Origin: Pseudomonas sp. B21-056
Lineage (GTDB): Bacteria; Pseudomonadota; Gammaproteobacteria; Pseudomonadales; Pseudomonadaceae
Length of the DNA stretch: 64,000 nucleotides
NCBI RefSeq assembly: GCF_026016325.1
Contig: NZ_CP087203.1
Coordinates: 4,712,001 to 4,776,000 of the forward strand
Direction of reading: 5' to 3'
Notes under the pieces: generated by a model
Told to the model about the DNA's origin: nothing
Seen by the model: only the letters and a program-made list of their open reading frames with translations
Databases searched by the model: none
Shown here: positions 1 to 9,520 of the stretch, piece after piece
How the letters are laid out: each line of letters opens with the position of its first letter
Position numbering within the stretch: the stretch's first letter is position 1
Position numbers and translations under genes: made by a program

Positions 1-64
1 CCCCACCAATAAGAGAAGCGTCCGATCATGCGAATACAAGCATGACGGGCGAGAGGTAACGACT

Positions 65-1366
65 GTGGAAGCACATTTGCTGGAATGGCTGAACCTGAGC
101 ATCCGCTGGGTTCACATGATCACTGGCGTGGCCTGGATCGGCGCGTCGTTCTATTTCGTCTGGCTGGAAAACAACCTCAATCGCGTCAACCCCAGGAGCG
201 GCCTGGCCGGTGACCTGTGGGCCATCCACGGTGGTGGTATCTACCACTTGGAAAAATACAAACTCGCACCGCCGTCCATGCCCGACAACCTGCACTGGTT
301 CAAATGGGAAGCCTACTTCACCTGGATGTCCGGCATCGCATTGCTGTGCGTGGTGTTCTATTGGAACCCAACGATCTACCTGCTGGCGCCCGGCAGCAGC
401 CTGAGCGGCCTGGAAGGCGTCGCCCTGGGCATCGGCTCGTTGTTCGTCGGCTGGTTCGTCTACTCCTTTCTCTGCGACTCGGCCCTGGGCAAGCGCCCTG
501 CCCTGCTCGGCGTGATCCTGTTCATGCTGCTGATCGCGGCGGCCTACGGCTTCAGCAAGGTGTTCAGCGGTCGTGGCGCCTACCTGCATGTCGGAGCGGT
601 CATCGGCACGATCATGGTTGGCAACGTGTTCCGCATCATCATGCCGGCACAGCGTGCGCTGGTCGCCGCCATCGCTGAGCACCGCACCCCCGATCCGGCC
701 TTGCCGGCCAAGGGCTTGCTGCGCTCGCGGCACAACAACTACTTCACCCTGCCGGTGCTGTTCATCATGATCAGCAATCACTTCCCGAGCACCTACGGCA
801 GTCAGTACAACTGGCTGATCCTCGCCGGGATCGCGGTCGCGGCGGTACTGGTGCGGCACTACTTCAACACCCGTCACGACAGCAACAAATTTGCCTGGAC
901 GCTGCCGGTCGGCGCCCTGGCGATGATCTGCCTGGCGTATGTCACCGGGCCCAAACCCGCACCGACCGCACCGGATGTGGCCAAGGCACCAGCCGCCATC
1001 GAGTACCAACCGCTGCCGGAAACCGCCGTGGGCGGTGGCGCCAAGCCGCAAACCGCGCCGGCACAACCTGCCGCAGCACCGGCCCAGGCCGCCAATGCCC
1101 AGGGCCCTTCGTTCCAGAAGGTGCACAGCGTGATCCAGGAACGCTGCTCGGTCTGCCATTCGGCCACGCCCACCAGTCCGTTGTTCAGCGCGGCGCCGGC
1201 GGGGGTGATGTTCGACACGCCGCAGCAGATCCAGCAACAGGCCGCACGCATCCAGGCCCAGGCCGTGACCACCCAGATCATGCCCCTGGGCAACATCACC
1301 CAGATGACCCAGCAGGAACGGGAGCTGATCGGCGCATGGATCAGCCAGGGCGCGCGAACCAACTGA
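65..1366 (+). CDS. puuD: Urate hydroxylase PuuD-type membrane protein with C-terminal cytochrome c domain
   Basis: The 433-residue protein opens with a polytopic membrane region (hydrophobic segments from about residue 10 to 300, including WVHMITGVAWIGASFYF) and ends in a soluble domain with one c-type haem motif, CSVCH, near residue 361. A Pro/Ala-rich linker (about 300-345) joins the two. This layout matches the PuuD family, which oxidises urate at the inner membrane and passes electrons to the respiratory chain. The start is GTG, preceded by a GAGAGGTAAC-type ribosome binding site. The next gene is a nucleoside-channel porin, which fits a purine salvage setting. Function is inferred from family resemblance. 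Confidence 0.8.
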   Translation: MEAHLLEWLNLSIRWVHMITGVAWIGASFYFVWLENNLNRVNPRSGLAGDLWAIHGGGIYHLEKYKLAPPSMPDNLHWFKWEAYFTWMSGIALLCVVFYWNPTIYLLAPGSSLSGLEGVALGIGSLFVGWFVYSFLCDSALGKRPALLGVILFMLLIAAAYGFSKVFSGRGAYLHVGAVIGTIMVGNVFRIIMPAQRALVAAIAEHRTPDPALPAKGLLRSRHNNYFTLPVLFIMISNHFPSTYGSQYNWLILAGIAVAAVLVRHYFNTRHDSNKFAWTLPVGALAMICLAYVTGPKPAPTAPDVAKAPAAIEYQPLPETAVGGGAKPQTAPAQPAAAPAQAANAQGPSFQKVHSVIQERCSVCHSATPTSPLFSAAPAGVMFDTPQQIQQQAARIQAQAVTTQIMPLGNITQMTQQERELIGAWISQGARTN

Positions 1367-1627
1367 GTGCCCCTACCCGGCCTGTTTAAACCCGTTACAC
1401 ACACTCCCCGCTGACAGGCGACCGGTCGCCTGTCAGCCACTCCCTGTATCTCGACAAACATTGTTCCAGACAGTTGAACGAGCCTTTCGGGAATCTTTCC
1501 CCAGGCTCGGCCACCGGTATTTGCCACAAGCAAAAACCTGACCGAACGGATGTTTTATCCAGAAAAAAAGGCGCCACACCAGAGCGCTGACAAAAAAAGC
1601 GGTACCACTTACCTTGGGAGCAACCGA

Positions 1628-2413
1628 ATGAAACGCACATGCACCAGCCTGATACTCGCAGGATCCTTGCTGGCCGGCAGCCAGGCCATGGCCGACGATC
1701 TGCTCCAATGGCAGAACAACAGCCTGACCTACCTCTACGGCAAGGATTTCCAGGTCAACCCGCGCATCCAGCAGACGGTGACCTTCGAACACGCCGATGC
1801 CTGGAAATACGGCGATAACTTCTTCTTCCTCGACCGGATTTTCTACAACGGCAAGGAGGACGGCCAGTCAGGCCCGAACACCTACTATGGCGAGTTCAGC
1901 CCGCGCCTGTCGTTCGGCAAGATTTTCGACCAGAAGCTGGAAGTGGGTCCGATCAAGGACGTGCTGCTGGCCATGACTTATGAGTTTGGCGAAGGCGACA
2001 ACGAGTCCTACCTGATCGGCCCGGGCTTCGACCTGGCGATCCCCGGCTTCGATTACTTCCAGCTGAATTTCTACAACCGCCATACCGAAGGCCCACGCGC
2101 CGGCGACAACGTCTGGCAGATCACCCCGGTGTGGGCATACACGATTCCCGTGGGCTCGTCCGACATCCTGATCGACGGTTTCATCGACTGGGTGGTGGAC
2201 AACGACAGCAATGCCAAAGGCACCTCCCACGCCAACCTGCACATCAACCCGCAGATCAAATATGACCTGGGCAAGGCCCTCAACCTGGGTGCCAAGCAGT
2301 TGTATGTGGGTGTGGAATATGACTACTGGAAGAACAAGTACGGGATTGAAGACAGCGATGGGTTCAAGACCAACCAGAGCAACACCAGCTTTTTGCTGAA
2401 GTATCACTTCTGA
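1628..2413 (+). CDS. Tsx/OmpK-family nucleoside-specific outer membrane channel
   Basis: The 261-residue protein has a clean signal peptide (MKRTCTSLILAGS...QAMA, cut near residue 22). A beta-rich body of alternating aromatic and polar residues follows, and the C-terminus ends ...LLKYHF, with the terminal Phe expected for an outer membrane barrel. The W-Q-x-N-S-L-T-Y-L-Y-G start of the mature part is typical of the Tsx/OmpK channel family, which lets nucleosides or purine-like solutes diffuse across the outer membrane. The ATG at 1628 is chosen over an upstream in-frame start because it gives the signal peptide directly. Its position after the urate oxidase gene suggests joint purine or ureide use. 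Confidence 0.75.
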   Translation: MKRTCTSLILAGSLLAGSQAMADDLLQWQNNSLTYLYGKDFQVNPRIQQTVTFEHADAWKYGDNFFFLDRIFYNGKEDGQSGPNTYYGEFSPRLSFGKIFDQKLEVGPIKDVLLAMTYEFGEGDNESYLIGPGFDLAIPGFDYFQLNFYNRHTEGPRAGDNVWQITPVWAYTIPVGSSDILIDGFIDWVVDNDSNAKGTSHANLHINPQIKYDLGKALNLGAKQLYVGVEYDYWKNKYGIEDSDGFKTNQSNTSFLLKYHF

Positions 2414-2430
2414 AGCAACAACACACCCTC

Positions 2431-2600
2431 CTGTGGGAGCTAGCCTGCTCGCGATGGCGGTGGGTCAGTCGAGATTGATGTTGAATGATGGGCCGCTATC
2501 GCGAGCAGGCTCGCTCCCACAGGGGGGCTGTGTTGGTTTCGGATTCAGCGTTCGCCACAAATCCCTTGTGGGAGCGAGCCTGCTCGCGATGGCGGTGGAT
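2431..2600. repeat. REP inverted pair plus a solo REP (GTGGGAGC family)
   Basis: One inverted pair lies at 2431-2522: GTGGGAGCTAGCCTGCTCGCGA and its reverse complement, about 50 bases apart. A third, single copy lies at 2567-2600. These are the palindromic REP units found between genes in fluorescent pseudomonads. Here they fill the gap between convergent genes. Confidence 0.9.
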
Positions 2601-2609
2601 CAGCTGGCA

Positions 2610-3770
2610 TCACCCTTGAGCCAACCCCAGAAACCGGCTCAGCTCAACGCGTTGGGCCAGCGCATCCTGGCGACCCAGCTCGATCAGTTCGTTGCAATAG
2701 CCCGCCTCGAACAGCAGATAGCTCAACACACTGGCGCCGCTGGTCTTGGTCGCTCCGGGCCCACGCAGGAATACCCGTAGCGCACGGGGCAGTTCCTGGC
2801 GATGGCGGGCAGCGATTTCATCGATAGGCTGGCTCGGCGAAATCACCAGCACCTCCACCGGCGCCGCGCCCAGGGTATGGGCCGGCACGTCATCGGGTAG
2901 CAGATGACTGAACCCGTTCAGGCGCTGAAGCAATTCGATATCGCTTTCCAGGCTGTCAATGAAGGTGCTGTTGAGCATGTGCCCGCCGATCTGCGCCAGG
3001 GTCGGTTGCAGGCCGGTGTAGCTGCGCTCCGCAAGCTGCGCCGCACCCGGTCCACGGGGGTTGCCGCTGACACCGATGACCAGCACCCGGTTCGCGCCCA
3101 GGTGCAACGCTGGGCTGATAGGCGCCGACTGACGCACCGCGCCGTCACCGAAATATTGCGGGCCGATCTTGACCGGAGCGAACAACAGCGGAATGGCCGA
3201 ACTGGCCAGTAGATGCTCGACCGTCAACGAGGTCGGCACACCGATACGACGGTGCCGCAACCAGGAGCCGATGGTGCCGCGACCCTGGTAGAACGTCACG
3301 GCCTGACCGGACTCATACCCGAACGCAGTCACCGCCACCGCGCGCAATTGATGTTCTGCAATGGCCTGCTCGATACCCGAGGCGTGGAACTGTGCCTGGA
3401 GCAGTTCACGCAACGGCGAACTGTCGATCAGCGCCACCGGCAACTTGGCACCCAGGCCCAGCAGACTGTGGCTGATGAAACGCATCGCCTGGGCCATCAC
3501 CCCCCGCCAGTCGCTGCGCATGACATGATGGCTGTGCACCGCCTGCCAGAACGCGGTCAACCGCTCGATGGCCGTCTTGAAATGCATCGCCCCGCTCGCC
3601 AGGCTGACCGCGTTGATCGCCCCGGCCGAAGTGCCGACGATCACCGGAAACGGGTTCTGCGCCTCGTCCGGCAACAACTCGGCGATTGCCGCCAACACCC
3701 CCACCTGATACGCCGCCCGAGCCCCGCCGCCGGAAAGAATCAAACCTGTCACCGGTTCAGCTGGGATCAT
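2610..3770 (-). CDS. Patatin-like phospholipase
   Basis: This 386-residue protein has all the patatin landmarks: an oxyanion glycine block (SGGGARAAYQ, residues 13-22), the nucleophile elbow GTSAG with Ser48, and the catalytic Asp in the DGAVR motif near residue 207. Patatin lipases hydrolyse acyl esters of phospholipids with a Ser-Asp dyad. No signal peptide or membrane helix is evident, so it is probably cytoplasmic or peripheral. Substrate is unknown. It lies just downstream of, and in the same direction as, the lipid A acyltransferase gene, with a gap of about 36 bases, so the two may be co-transcribed. Confidence 0.85.
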   Translation of the reverse strand: MIPAEPVTGLILSGGGARAAYQVGVLAAIAELLPDEAQNPFPVIVGTSAGAINAVSLASGAMHFKTAIERLTAFWQAVHSHHVMRSDWRGVMAQAMRFISHSLLGLGAKLPVALIDSSPLRELLQAQFHASGIEQAIAEHQLRAVAVTAFGYESGQAVTFYQGRGTIGSWLRHRRIGVPTSLTVEHLLASSAIPLLFAPVKIGPQYFGDGAVRQSAPISPALHLGANRVLVIGVSGNPRGPGAAQLAERSYTGLQPTLAQIGGHMLNSTFIDSLESDIELLQRLNGFSHLLPDDVPAHTLGAAPVEVLVISPSQPIDEIAARHRQELPRALRVFLRGPGATKTSGASVLSYLLFEAGYCNELIELGRQDALAQRVELSRFLGLAQG

Positions 3771-3806
3771 CGCGACACTCCGTGCTCATCAATAGGAACT
3801 GCTGGC

Positions 3807-4739
3807 TCAACCACGCTTGCCGTACAGCTTCGGCGCACCCGGTGGACGACTCTTGAAACGCCGGTGGGCCCAGAGGTATTGCTCGGGACAATCGCTCACC
3901 GACTGCTCCACCCACTGATTGATGCGGATGCAATCGGCCTCCTCGGTCTCCCCCGGAAAATCTTCCAGCGGCGCCTGGATCACCAGGCGATAGCCGCTGC
4001 CATCGGCCAGGCGCTCCTGGACGAACGGTACCACCAGCGCCTTGCCGAGCCGGGCGAACTTGCTGGTGGCCGTCACCGTGGCCGCCTGGATGCCGAACAA
4101 TGGCACGAACACACTTTGCTTGGCGCCGTAATCCTGATCCGGCGCGTACCAGATCGCCCGGCCGGCCCGCAGCAACTTGAGCATGCCACGCACATCTTCA
4201 CGCTCCACCGCCAGGGAGTCGAGGTTGTGCCGTTCGCGGCCCCGGCGCTGGATGTAGTCGAACAGCGGATTCTTGTGCTCGCGGTACATGCCGTCAATGG
4301 TGTGCTGCTGGCCGAGCAAGGCCGCGCCGATTTCCAGGGTGGTGAAATGCAATGCCATCAGGATCACGCCCTTGCCCTCGCGCTGGGCCTGCTTGAGATG
4401 CTCCAGGCCTTCGACATGGGCCAGCTTCGCCAGGCGCGAACGCGACCACCACCAGCTCATCGCCATTTCGAAGAAAGCGATACCGGTGGACGCAAAATTT
4501 TCCTTGAGCAGACGCTTGCGTTCAGCCGCGGACTTTTCCGGGAAACACAGCTCCAGGTTGCGTTTGGCGATGCGCCGTCGGTCGCCGGCCACCCGATACA
4601 TCAGCGCCCCCAGGGCACGACCGACCCGCAGCAGCAACGGGTAAGGCAACTGAACAATCAGCCACAACAGCCCAAGGCCGCACCATAGCAGCCAGAAACG
4701 CGGGTGAAAAAAAGCACTTCGAAAACGCGGGCGATCCAT
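3807..4739 (-). CDS. lpxL: Lipid A biosynthesis acyltransferase (LpxL/HtrB type)
   Basis: The 310-residue protein has an N-terminal membrane anchor (FWLLWCGLGLLWLIVQLPYP) and the acyltransferase signature HFTTLE (H-x4-E) near residue 131. Late acyltransferases of this family add a secondary acyl chain to lipid A precursors at the inner face of the inner membrane. The ATG at 4739 gives the start MDRPRFRSAFFHPRF, usual for the family; an ATG at 4751 would add four residues. The gene is divergent from minC, with about 118 bases between them, the same arrangement I recall in P. aeruginosa (PA3242/PA3243). Confidence 0.85.
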   Translation of the reverse strand: MDRPRFRSAFFHPRFWLLWCGLGLLWLIVQLPYPLLLRVGRALGALMYRVAGDRRRIAKRNLELCFPEKSAAERKRLLKENFASTGIAFFEMAMSWWWSRSRLAKLAHVEGLEHLKQAQREGKGVILMALHFTTLEIGAALLGQQHTIDGMYREHKNPLFDYIQRRGRERHNLDSLAVEREDVRGMLKLLRAGRAIWYAPDQDYGAKQSVFVPLFGIQAATVTATSKFARLGKALVVPFVQERLADGSGYRLVIQAPLEDFPGETEEADCIRINQWVEQSVSDCPEQYLWAHRRFKSRPPGAPKLYGKRG

Positions 4740-4857
4740 TACAGCTTCCATAAAGACATGGGCCGCGCATTCTACATCGTTCGACCCGGCTTGCGGCTCG
4801 CGGACGATCTCGTTATAAGTCTCGGCACTTTTAGTGACAAGCCGTTGTACGCCGACC

Positions 4858-5601
4858 ATGAGCCAAACCGAACCGCTAGACCAAGATCCCGTGTTCCAGC
4901 TGAAGGGCAGCATGCTCGCCATTACGGTGCTGGAGCTGGCCCGCAACGACCTGGAGGGCCTTGACCGGCAGCTCGCGGCCAAAGTCGCCCAGGCGCCGAA
5001 TTTCTTCAGCAATGCCCCGTTGGTACTGGCCCTGGACAAGCTGCCGGCCGACGAAGGTTCGGTGGATCTGCCGGGCCTGATGCGCGTCTGCCGCCAGCAC
5101 GGCCTGCGCACCCTGGCAATCCGCGCCAGCCGCATCGAAGACATCGCCGCCGCCATCGCCGTGGACATTCCGGTGCTGCCGCCGTCCGGCGCCCGTGAGC
5201 GCCTGCTGGAGCCAGCCCCGGCCCCGGCCGAAGCGGCAAAAAAACCGGAAAAACCGCCGGAGCCCGAGATCAAGCCGACCCGGGTCATTACCTCGCCCGT
5301 GCGCGGCGGACAGCAGATCTATGCTCAGGGTGGCGATCTGGTCGTGGTGTCCTCGGTCAGCCCGGGGGCGGAACTTCTGGCCGATGGCAACATCCATGTA
5401 TACGGTCCGATGCGCGGTCGCGCGCTGGCTGGCGTCAAGGGCGACACCAAAGCCAGGATCTTCTGTCAGCAATTGAGCGCTGAACTGCTCTCCATCGCCG
5501 GGCAGTACAAGGTTTCCGAAGATTTACGCCGTGACCCGCTGTGGGGGGCCGGCGTCCAGGTCAGCCTGTCGGGCGACGTGTTGAACATCATTCGGCTTTA
5601 A
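4858..5601 (+). CDS. minC: Septum site-determining protein MinC
   Basis: MinC blocks FtsZ polymerisation away from midcell and is recruited to the membrane by MinD. The 247-residue product has an N-terminal MinC_N-like domain (to about residue 105), a Pro/Ala/Lys-rich linker (about 118-140), and the C-terminal beta-helix domain with the conserved [16 protein letters not shown] and [16 protein letters not shown] segments. The ATG at 4858 (MSQTEP) is chosen over an in-frame ATG at 4834. minD follows after about 200 bases and minE overlaps minD. Confidence 0.95.
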   Translation: MSQTEPLDQDPVFQLKGSMLAITVLELARNDLEGLDRQLAAKVAQAPNFFSNAPLVLALDKLPADEGSVDLPGLMRVCRQHGLRTLAIRASRIEDIAAAIAVDIPVLPPSGARERLLEPAPAPAEAAKKPEKPPEPEIKPTRVITSPVRGGQQIYAQGGDLVVVSSVSPGAELLADGNIHVYGPMRGRALAGVKGDTKARIFCQQLSAELLSIAGQYKVSEDLRRDPLWGAGVQVSLSGDVLNIIRL

Positions 5602-5802
5602 CGGATACTGCCGCATTTTCCAAGCATCTCTAAAACGTAGCGAAAACGGCTAAAACGACGTAGGAAAAAGGATCAGGCAGCGTTTACCGGAGGTAAACCC
5701 GGCCCAGCACCCTATTCCAGCCAAGCCTGTCCAATTGCAGCAGTTTTCAAGAGATGTTTTTCAGGGACTGACAACGTCCTTTTTCCTTAGGGGTGAAACA
5801 CC

Positions 5803-6615
5803 TTGGCCAAGATTCTCGTGGTTACATCCGGCAAGGGTGGTGTGGGTAAGACCACCACCAGCGCCGCTATCGGTACCGGTCTCGCGTTGCGCGGCCACAA
5901 GACTGTCATCGTCGACTTCGACGTCGGCCTGCGTAACCTCGACCTGATCATGGGTTGCGAGCGTCGCGTGGTCTATGACTTCGTCAACGTCGTCAATGGC
6001 GAAGCAAACCTGCAACAGGCCCTGATCAAGGACAAGCGCCTTGAGAACCTCTACGTGCTGGCCGCCAGCCAGACCCGCGACAAAGACGCGCTGACCCAGG
6101 AAGGCGTGGAAAAGGTCCTGATGGAGCTCAAGGAACAGTTCGAATTCGTGGTCTGCGACTCCCCGGCCGGTATCGAGAAAGGTGCCCACCTGGCGATGTA
6201 CTTCGCTGACGAAGCGATCGTCGTGACCAACCCGGAAGTGTCCTCGGTACGTGACTCCGACCGCATGCTGGGCCTGCTGGCGAGCAAATCCCGTCGCGCC
6301 GAAAAGGGCGAGGAGCCGATCAAGGAACACCTGCTGATCACCCGCTACCACCCGGAGCGCGTGGAAAAGGGCGAAATGCTCGGTGTCGAAGACGTCAAGG
6401 AAATCCTCGCGGTGCGCCTGCTCGGCGTGATCCCGGAATCCCAGGCGGTGCTCAAGGCTTCCAACCAGGGCGTCCCGGTGATCCTCGACGACCAGAGCGA
6501 CGCCGGCCAGGCCTACAGCGATACTGTCGACCGCTTGCTGGGCAAAGACCTGGAACACCGGTTCCTCAACGTCGAGAAGAAGGGATTCTTCGAGCGCCTG
6601 TTTGGAGGTAGGTAA
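5803..6615 (+). CDS. minD: Septum site-determining ATPase MinD
   Basis: The 270-residue product is a deviant Walker A ATPase ([10 protein letters not shown], residues 8-17). It cycles on the membrane with ATP, carries MinC, and is displaced by MinE. The C-terminus ends FFERLFGGR, a short amphipathic helix of the membrane-targeting kind. The start codon is TTG, preceded by TTAGGGGTGA; no ATG fits the conserved start [13 protein letters not shown]. The 200-base gap after minC is unusually long for an operon and probably contains a separate promoter for minDE. The stop codon overlaps the minE start by one base. Confidence 0.97.
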   Translation: MAKILVVTSGKGGVGKTTTSAAIGTGLALRGHKTVIVDFDVGLRNLDLIMGCERRVVYDFVNVVNGEANLQQALIKDKRLENLYVLAASQTRDKDALTQEGVEKVLMELKEQFEFVVCDSPAGIEKGAHLAMYFADEAIVVTNPEVSSVRDSDRMLGLLASKSRRAEKGEEPIKEHLLITRYHPERVEKGEMLGVEDVKEILAVRLLGVIPESQAVLKASNQGVPVILDDQSDAGQAYSDTVDRLLGKDLEHRFLNVEKKGFFERLFGGR

Positions 6616-6869
6616 TGAACCTTTTTGACTTCTTTCGTGCCAACAAAAAGCCCAGTACCGCCTCGGTCGCGAAAGAGCGTCTACAGATCATCGTGGCGCA
6701 CGAACGCGGCCAACGCAGCACCCCGGACTACCTGCCCTCCTTGCAGAAGGAGCTGGTCGAAGTGATCCGCAAGTACGTCAACATCGGCAACGATGACGTG
6801 CATGTCGCACTGGAAAGCCAGGGTAGCTGCTCGATTCTGGAACTCAATATCACCCTGCCGGATCGCTGA
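6615..6869 (+). CDS. minE: Cell division topological specificity factor MinE
   Basis: The 84-residue product has the usual MinE parts: the N-terminal membrane-binding stretch [12 protein letters not shown], the anti-MinCD contact helix ([17 protein letters not shown], about residues 19-35), and a C-terminal topological specificity domain. It stimulates MinD ATPase and drives pole-to-pole oscillation. Its ATG overlaps the minD stop (TAATG), and a GGAGGTAGG ribosome binding site sits inside the end of minD, so translation is probably coupled. Confidence 0.96.
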   Translation: MNLFDFFRANKKPSTASVAKERLQIIVAHERGQRSTPDYLPSLQKELVEVIRKYVNIGNDDVHVALESQGSCSILELNITLPDR

Positions 6870-6907
6870 TCGATCCAGCGGGAGCCACGGCGGCTCGGAC
6901 CTGGCCC

Positions 6908-7000
6908 TGTGTGGGAGCGAGCCTGCTCGCGATGACGGTGGACCCTTCAGCTTCAATGCAAGCTGAACCACCGCAATCGCGAGCAGGCTCGCTCCCACGA
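6908..7000. repeat. REP inverted pair (GTGGGAGC family)
   Basis: Two inverted copies of the GTGGGAGCGAGCCTGCTCGCGA unit flank a spacer of about 45 bases between minE and the rluA-type gene. Confidence 0.9.
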
Positions 7001-7048
7001 GGAGATGGATCCGAGCCGCCGTTGGCGTTTGTACCGAGACTGTTTTCA

Positions 7049-7684
7049 ATGCCCCTTTCCAACATCCGCATCATTCATCAGGACGCCGCCGTCCTGGTGG
7101 TCGACAAGCCGACCCTGCTGCTGTCGGTGCCCGGCCGGGCCGACGACAACAAGGACTGCCTGATCACCCGCTTGCAGGAAAACGGCTATCCGGAAGCGCG
7201 AATCGTGCACCGACTGGACTGGGAAACCTCTGGCATCATCCTGCTGGCCCGGGATCCGGACACCCATCGTGAACTGTCCCGACAGTTTCATGACCGGGAA
7301 ACCGAAAAGGCCTACACAGCGTTGTGCTGGGGCCAACCGGAGCTGGACAGCGGCAGCATCGATTTGCCTTTGCGCTACGACCCGCCGACCAAGCCTCGTC
7401 ACGTGGTCGACCATGAGCACGGCAAGCACGCCCTGACCTTCTGGCGCGTGCTGGAACGTTGCGGCGACTGGTGTCGGGTCGAACTGACTCCCATCACCGG
7501 GCGCTCGCACCAGTTGCGCGTGCACATGCTGTCCATCGGTCACCCGCTGCTGGGCGACGGGCTCTACGCCCACCCGCAAGCCCTCGCCGCCTGGCCCCGC
7601 CTGTGCCTGCATGCCAGCATGCTCAGCTTCACCCACCCGCAAAGTGGCGAGCGTTTGCGCTTCGAGTGTCCGGCGCCGTTCTGA
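7049..7684 (+). CDS. rluA: RluA-family RNA pseudouridine synthase
   Basis: The 211-residue product has the RluA catalytic motif HRLDWETSG near residue 52, whose Asp is the nucleophile for uridine isomerisation, and the family's GRSHQLRVHM block near residue 150. Its short length and lack of an S4 domain match RluA itself, which modifies 23S rRNA and some tRNAs. The ATG at 7049 follows the REP pair; starts further upstream would run through the repeat and are rejected. Gene order after minE matches the P. aeruginosa locus as I recall it. Confidence 0.85.
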   Translation: MPLSNIRIIHQDAAVLVVDKPTLLLSVPGRADDNKDCLITRLQENGYPEARIVHRLDWETSGIILLARDPDTHRELSRQFHDRETEKAYTALCWGQPELDSGSIDLPLRYDPPTKPRHVVDHEHGKHALTFWRVLERCGDWCRVELTPITGRSHQLRVHMLSIGHPLLGDGLYAHPQALAAWPRLCLHASMLSFTHPQSGERLRFECPAPF

Positions 7685-7704
7685 AAGTGTGGCAAGGGAT
7701 TTAT

Positions 7705-7797
7705 CTGTGGCGAGGGGATTTATCCCCGCTGGGGCGCGAAGCGTCCCTTTGGAGGGCTGCTACGCAGCCCAGCGGGGATAAATCCCCTCGCCACAGG
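7705..7797. repeat. Inverted repeat of a second REP family (TGTGGCGAGGGGATTTATCCCC)
   Basis: TGTGGCGAGGGGATTTATCC and its reverse complement flank a spacer that itself contains short inverted repeats. It is a different REP family from the GTGGGAGC units and lies between rluA and the aminopeptidase gene. Confidence 0.85.
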
Positions 7798-7898
7798 TAG
7801 CTTCCTCTCCCCTCAGCTCCTGCCAACAGTGCCATTTTCAACTGATCACCCGCGCTGCCAATACGGTAAACTCCGCCCATTGCTGTCTGGAGCTATTT

Positions 7899-9188
7899 AT
7901 GCGCGCAGAGTTGAACCAGGGCCTGATCGACTTCCTCAAGGCCTCCCCCACCCCGTTCCATGCCACCGCCAGCCTTGCCCAACGCCTGGAGGCGGCGGGT
8001 TATCAGCGCCTCGACGAACGCGAAACCTGGGCCACCGAGGCCAACGGTCGCTATTACGTCACGCGTAACGACTCTTCGATCATTGCTTTCAAGCTGGGCC
8101 GCAACTCGCCGCTGCACGACGGCATCCGCCTGGTCGGCGCCCATACCGACAGCCCTTGCCTGCGGGTCAAGCCCCAGCCTGAGCTGCAACGTCACGGGTT
8201 CTGGCAACTGGGGGTGGAAGTGTACGGCGGCGCGCTGCTGGCCCCTTGGTTCGACCGCGACCTGTCCCTGGCCGGCCGCGTCACCTTCCGCCGTGATGGC
8301 AAGGTCGAAAGCCAACTGATCGATTTCAAGGCGCCCATCGCCACGATCCCGAACCTGGCTATCCACCTCAATCGCGAAGCCAACCAGGGTTGGGCCATCA
8401 ACCCGCAGAACGAACTGCCGCCGATCCTCGCCCAGTTCGCCGGCGACGAGCGCGTCGACTTCCGCGCCGTACTCACCGACCAGTTGGCCCGCGAACACGG
8501 CCTGAACGCCGATGTGGTGCTCGATTACGAGTTGAGTTTCTACGACACCCAAAGCGCCGCGATCATCGGTTTGCATGGCGATTTCATTGCCGGCGCGCGC
8601 CTGGACAACCTGCTGTCGTGCTATGCCGGCCTGCAAGCCTTGCTCAACGCCGACTCGGAAGAAACCTGTGTGCTGGTGTGCAACGATCACGAGGAAGTCG
8701 GCTCCTGCTCGGCCTGTGGCGCCGACGGCCCGATGCTGGAACAGACCCTGCGTCGCCTGCTGCCCGAAGGGGAAGAGTTCGTACGCACCATTCAGAAATC
8801 CCTGCTGGTTTCTGCGGACAACGCCCACGGCGTACACCCCAACTACGCCGACAAACATGACGCCAACCACGGCCCCAAACTCAACGCCGGGCCGGTCATC
8901 AAGGTCAACACCAACCAACGCTACGCCACCAACAGCGAAACCGCCGGGTTCTTCCGCCACCTGTGCATGGCCGAAGAAGTGCCGGTGCAGAGCTTCGTGG
9001 TGCGCAGCGACATGGGCTGCGGCTCGACCATCGGCCCGATCACTGCCAGCCAGTTGGGCGTACGCACCGTGGACATCGGCCTGCCGACGTTCGCCATGCA
9101 TTCGATCCGCGAACTGTGCGGCAGCCATGACCTGGCGCATCTGGTGAAGGTGCTGAGTGCGTTCTATGCATGCAGGGAGTTGCCGTAA
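7899..9188 (+). CDS. apeB: M18-family aminopeptidase
   Basis: The 429-residue protein begins [22 protein letters not shown], the usual start for M18 peptidases. It carries the metal-binding segments [13 protein letters not shown] (about residues 80-92), [12 protein letters not shown] (about 231-242) and the acidic [17 protein letters not shown] (about 263-279). M18 enzymes are cytosolic dinuclear-metal exopeptidases that prefer acidic or neutral N-terminal residues. No signal peptide is visible. A REP-like repeat separates it from the next gene. Confidence 0.9.
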   Translation: MRAELNQGLIDFLKASPTPFHATASLAQRLEAAGYQRLDERETWATEANGRYYVTRNDSSIIAFKLGRNSPLHDGIRLVGAHTDSPCLRVKPQPELQRHGFWQLGVEVYGGALLAPWFDRDLSLAGRVTFRRDGKVESQLIDFKAPIATIPNLAIHLNREANQGWAINPQNELPPILAQFAGDERVDFRAVLTDQLAREHGLNADVVLDYELSFYDTQSAAIIGLHGDFIAGARLDNLLSCYAGLQALLNADSEETCVLVCNDHEEVGSCSACGADGPMLEQTLRRLLPEGEEFVRTIQKSLLVSADNAHGVHPNYADKHDANHGPKLNAGPVIKVNTNQRYATNSETAGFFRHLCMAEEVPVQSFVVRSDMGCGSTIGPITASQLGVRTVDIGLPTFAMHSIRELCGSHDLAHLVKVLSAFYACRELP

Positions 9189-9200
9189 TTACGCCGCAAC

Positions 9201-9305
9201 CTGTAGGAGCTGCCGCAGGCTGAGATCTTTTGATTTTGATCTTTTTATAGAGATTCAAGTGTCTGGGGGAAGATCGCAGCCTCGCTTCGCTCGACAGCTC
9301 CTACA
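9201..9305. repeat. Inverted repeat of the TGTAGGAGCTG REP family
   Basis: The left arm is TGTAGGAGCTGCCGCAGGCT and the right arm ends GCTCGACAGCTCCTACA. The right arm contains the GATCGCAGCCTCGCTTCGCT block found again at 55971-56076 and 63903-64000. Confidence 0.85.
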
Positions 9306-9337
9306 CTGACCTTATCCCCCCTGACAAGGTCGTTGCC

Positions 9338-9520
9338 ATGATTCCCGCGTCCATCTTCAATACCATGCTGGTGCCCATCCTCGCCGGCATGGTCCTGCTG
9401 GCCATCGGTTTCAATTTTCGCGACAAGAATGTCGGGGTCTTCGCCATGTGGATCGGCATGCTGCTGATCCTCGCCACGGTCCTGTTCAGGATCATGGCCA
9501 AGCTCAACGAGTCACTCTGA
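9338..9520 (+). CDS. Small two-helix membrane protein of unknown function
   Basis: The 60-residue product has two predicted membrane segments, TMLVPILAGMVLLAIGF and VFAMWIGMLLILATVLF, joined by a short charged loop (NFRDKN). It has no recognised motif. It is convergent with the GntR regulator gene and overlaps its 3' end by nine bases. The gene order (aminopeptidase, small protein, GntR) matches my memory of the P. aeruginosa locus, which supports a real conserved gene. Confidence 0.7.
   Translation: MIPASIFNTMLVPILAGMVLLAIGFNFRDKNVGVFAMWIGMLLILATVLFRIMAKLNESL

Noticed and set aside
2433..2780. 115-codon reading frame starting in REP sequence
   Set aside because: It consists of translated REP units (VGASLLAMAV) followed by the antisense of the patatin gene.
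3213..4688. 491-codon plus-strand frame
   Set aside because: It is antisense to the patatin and acyltransferase genes; high GC creates long shadow frames.
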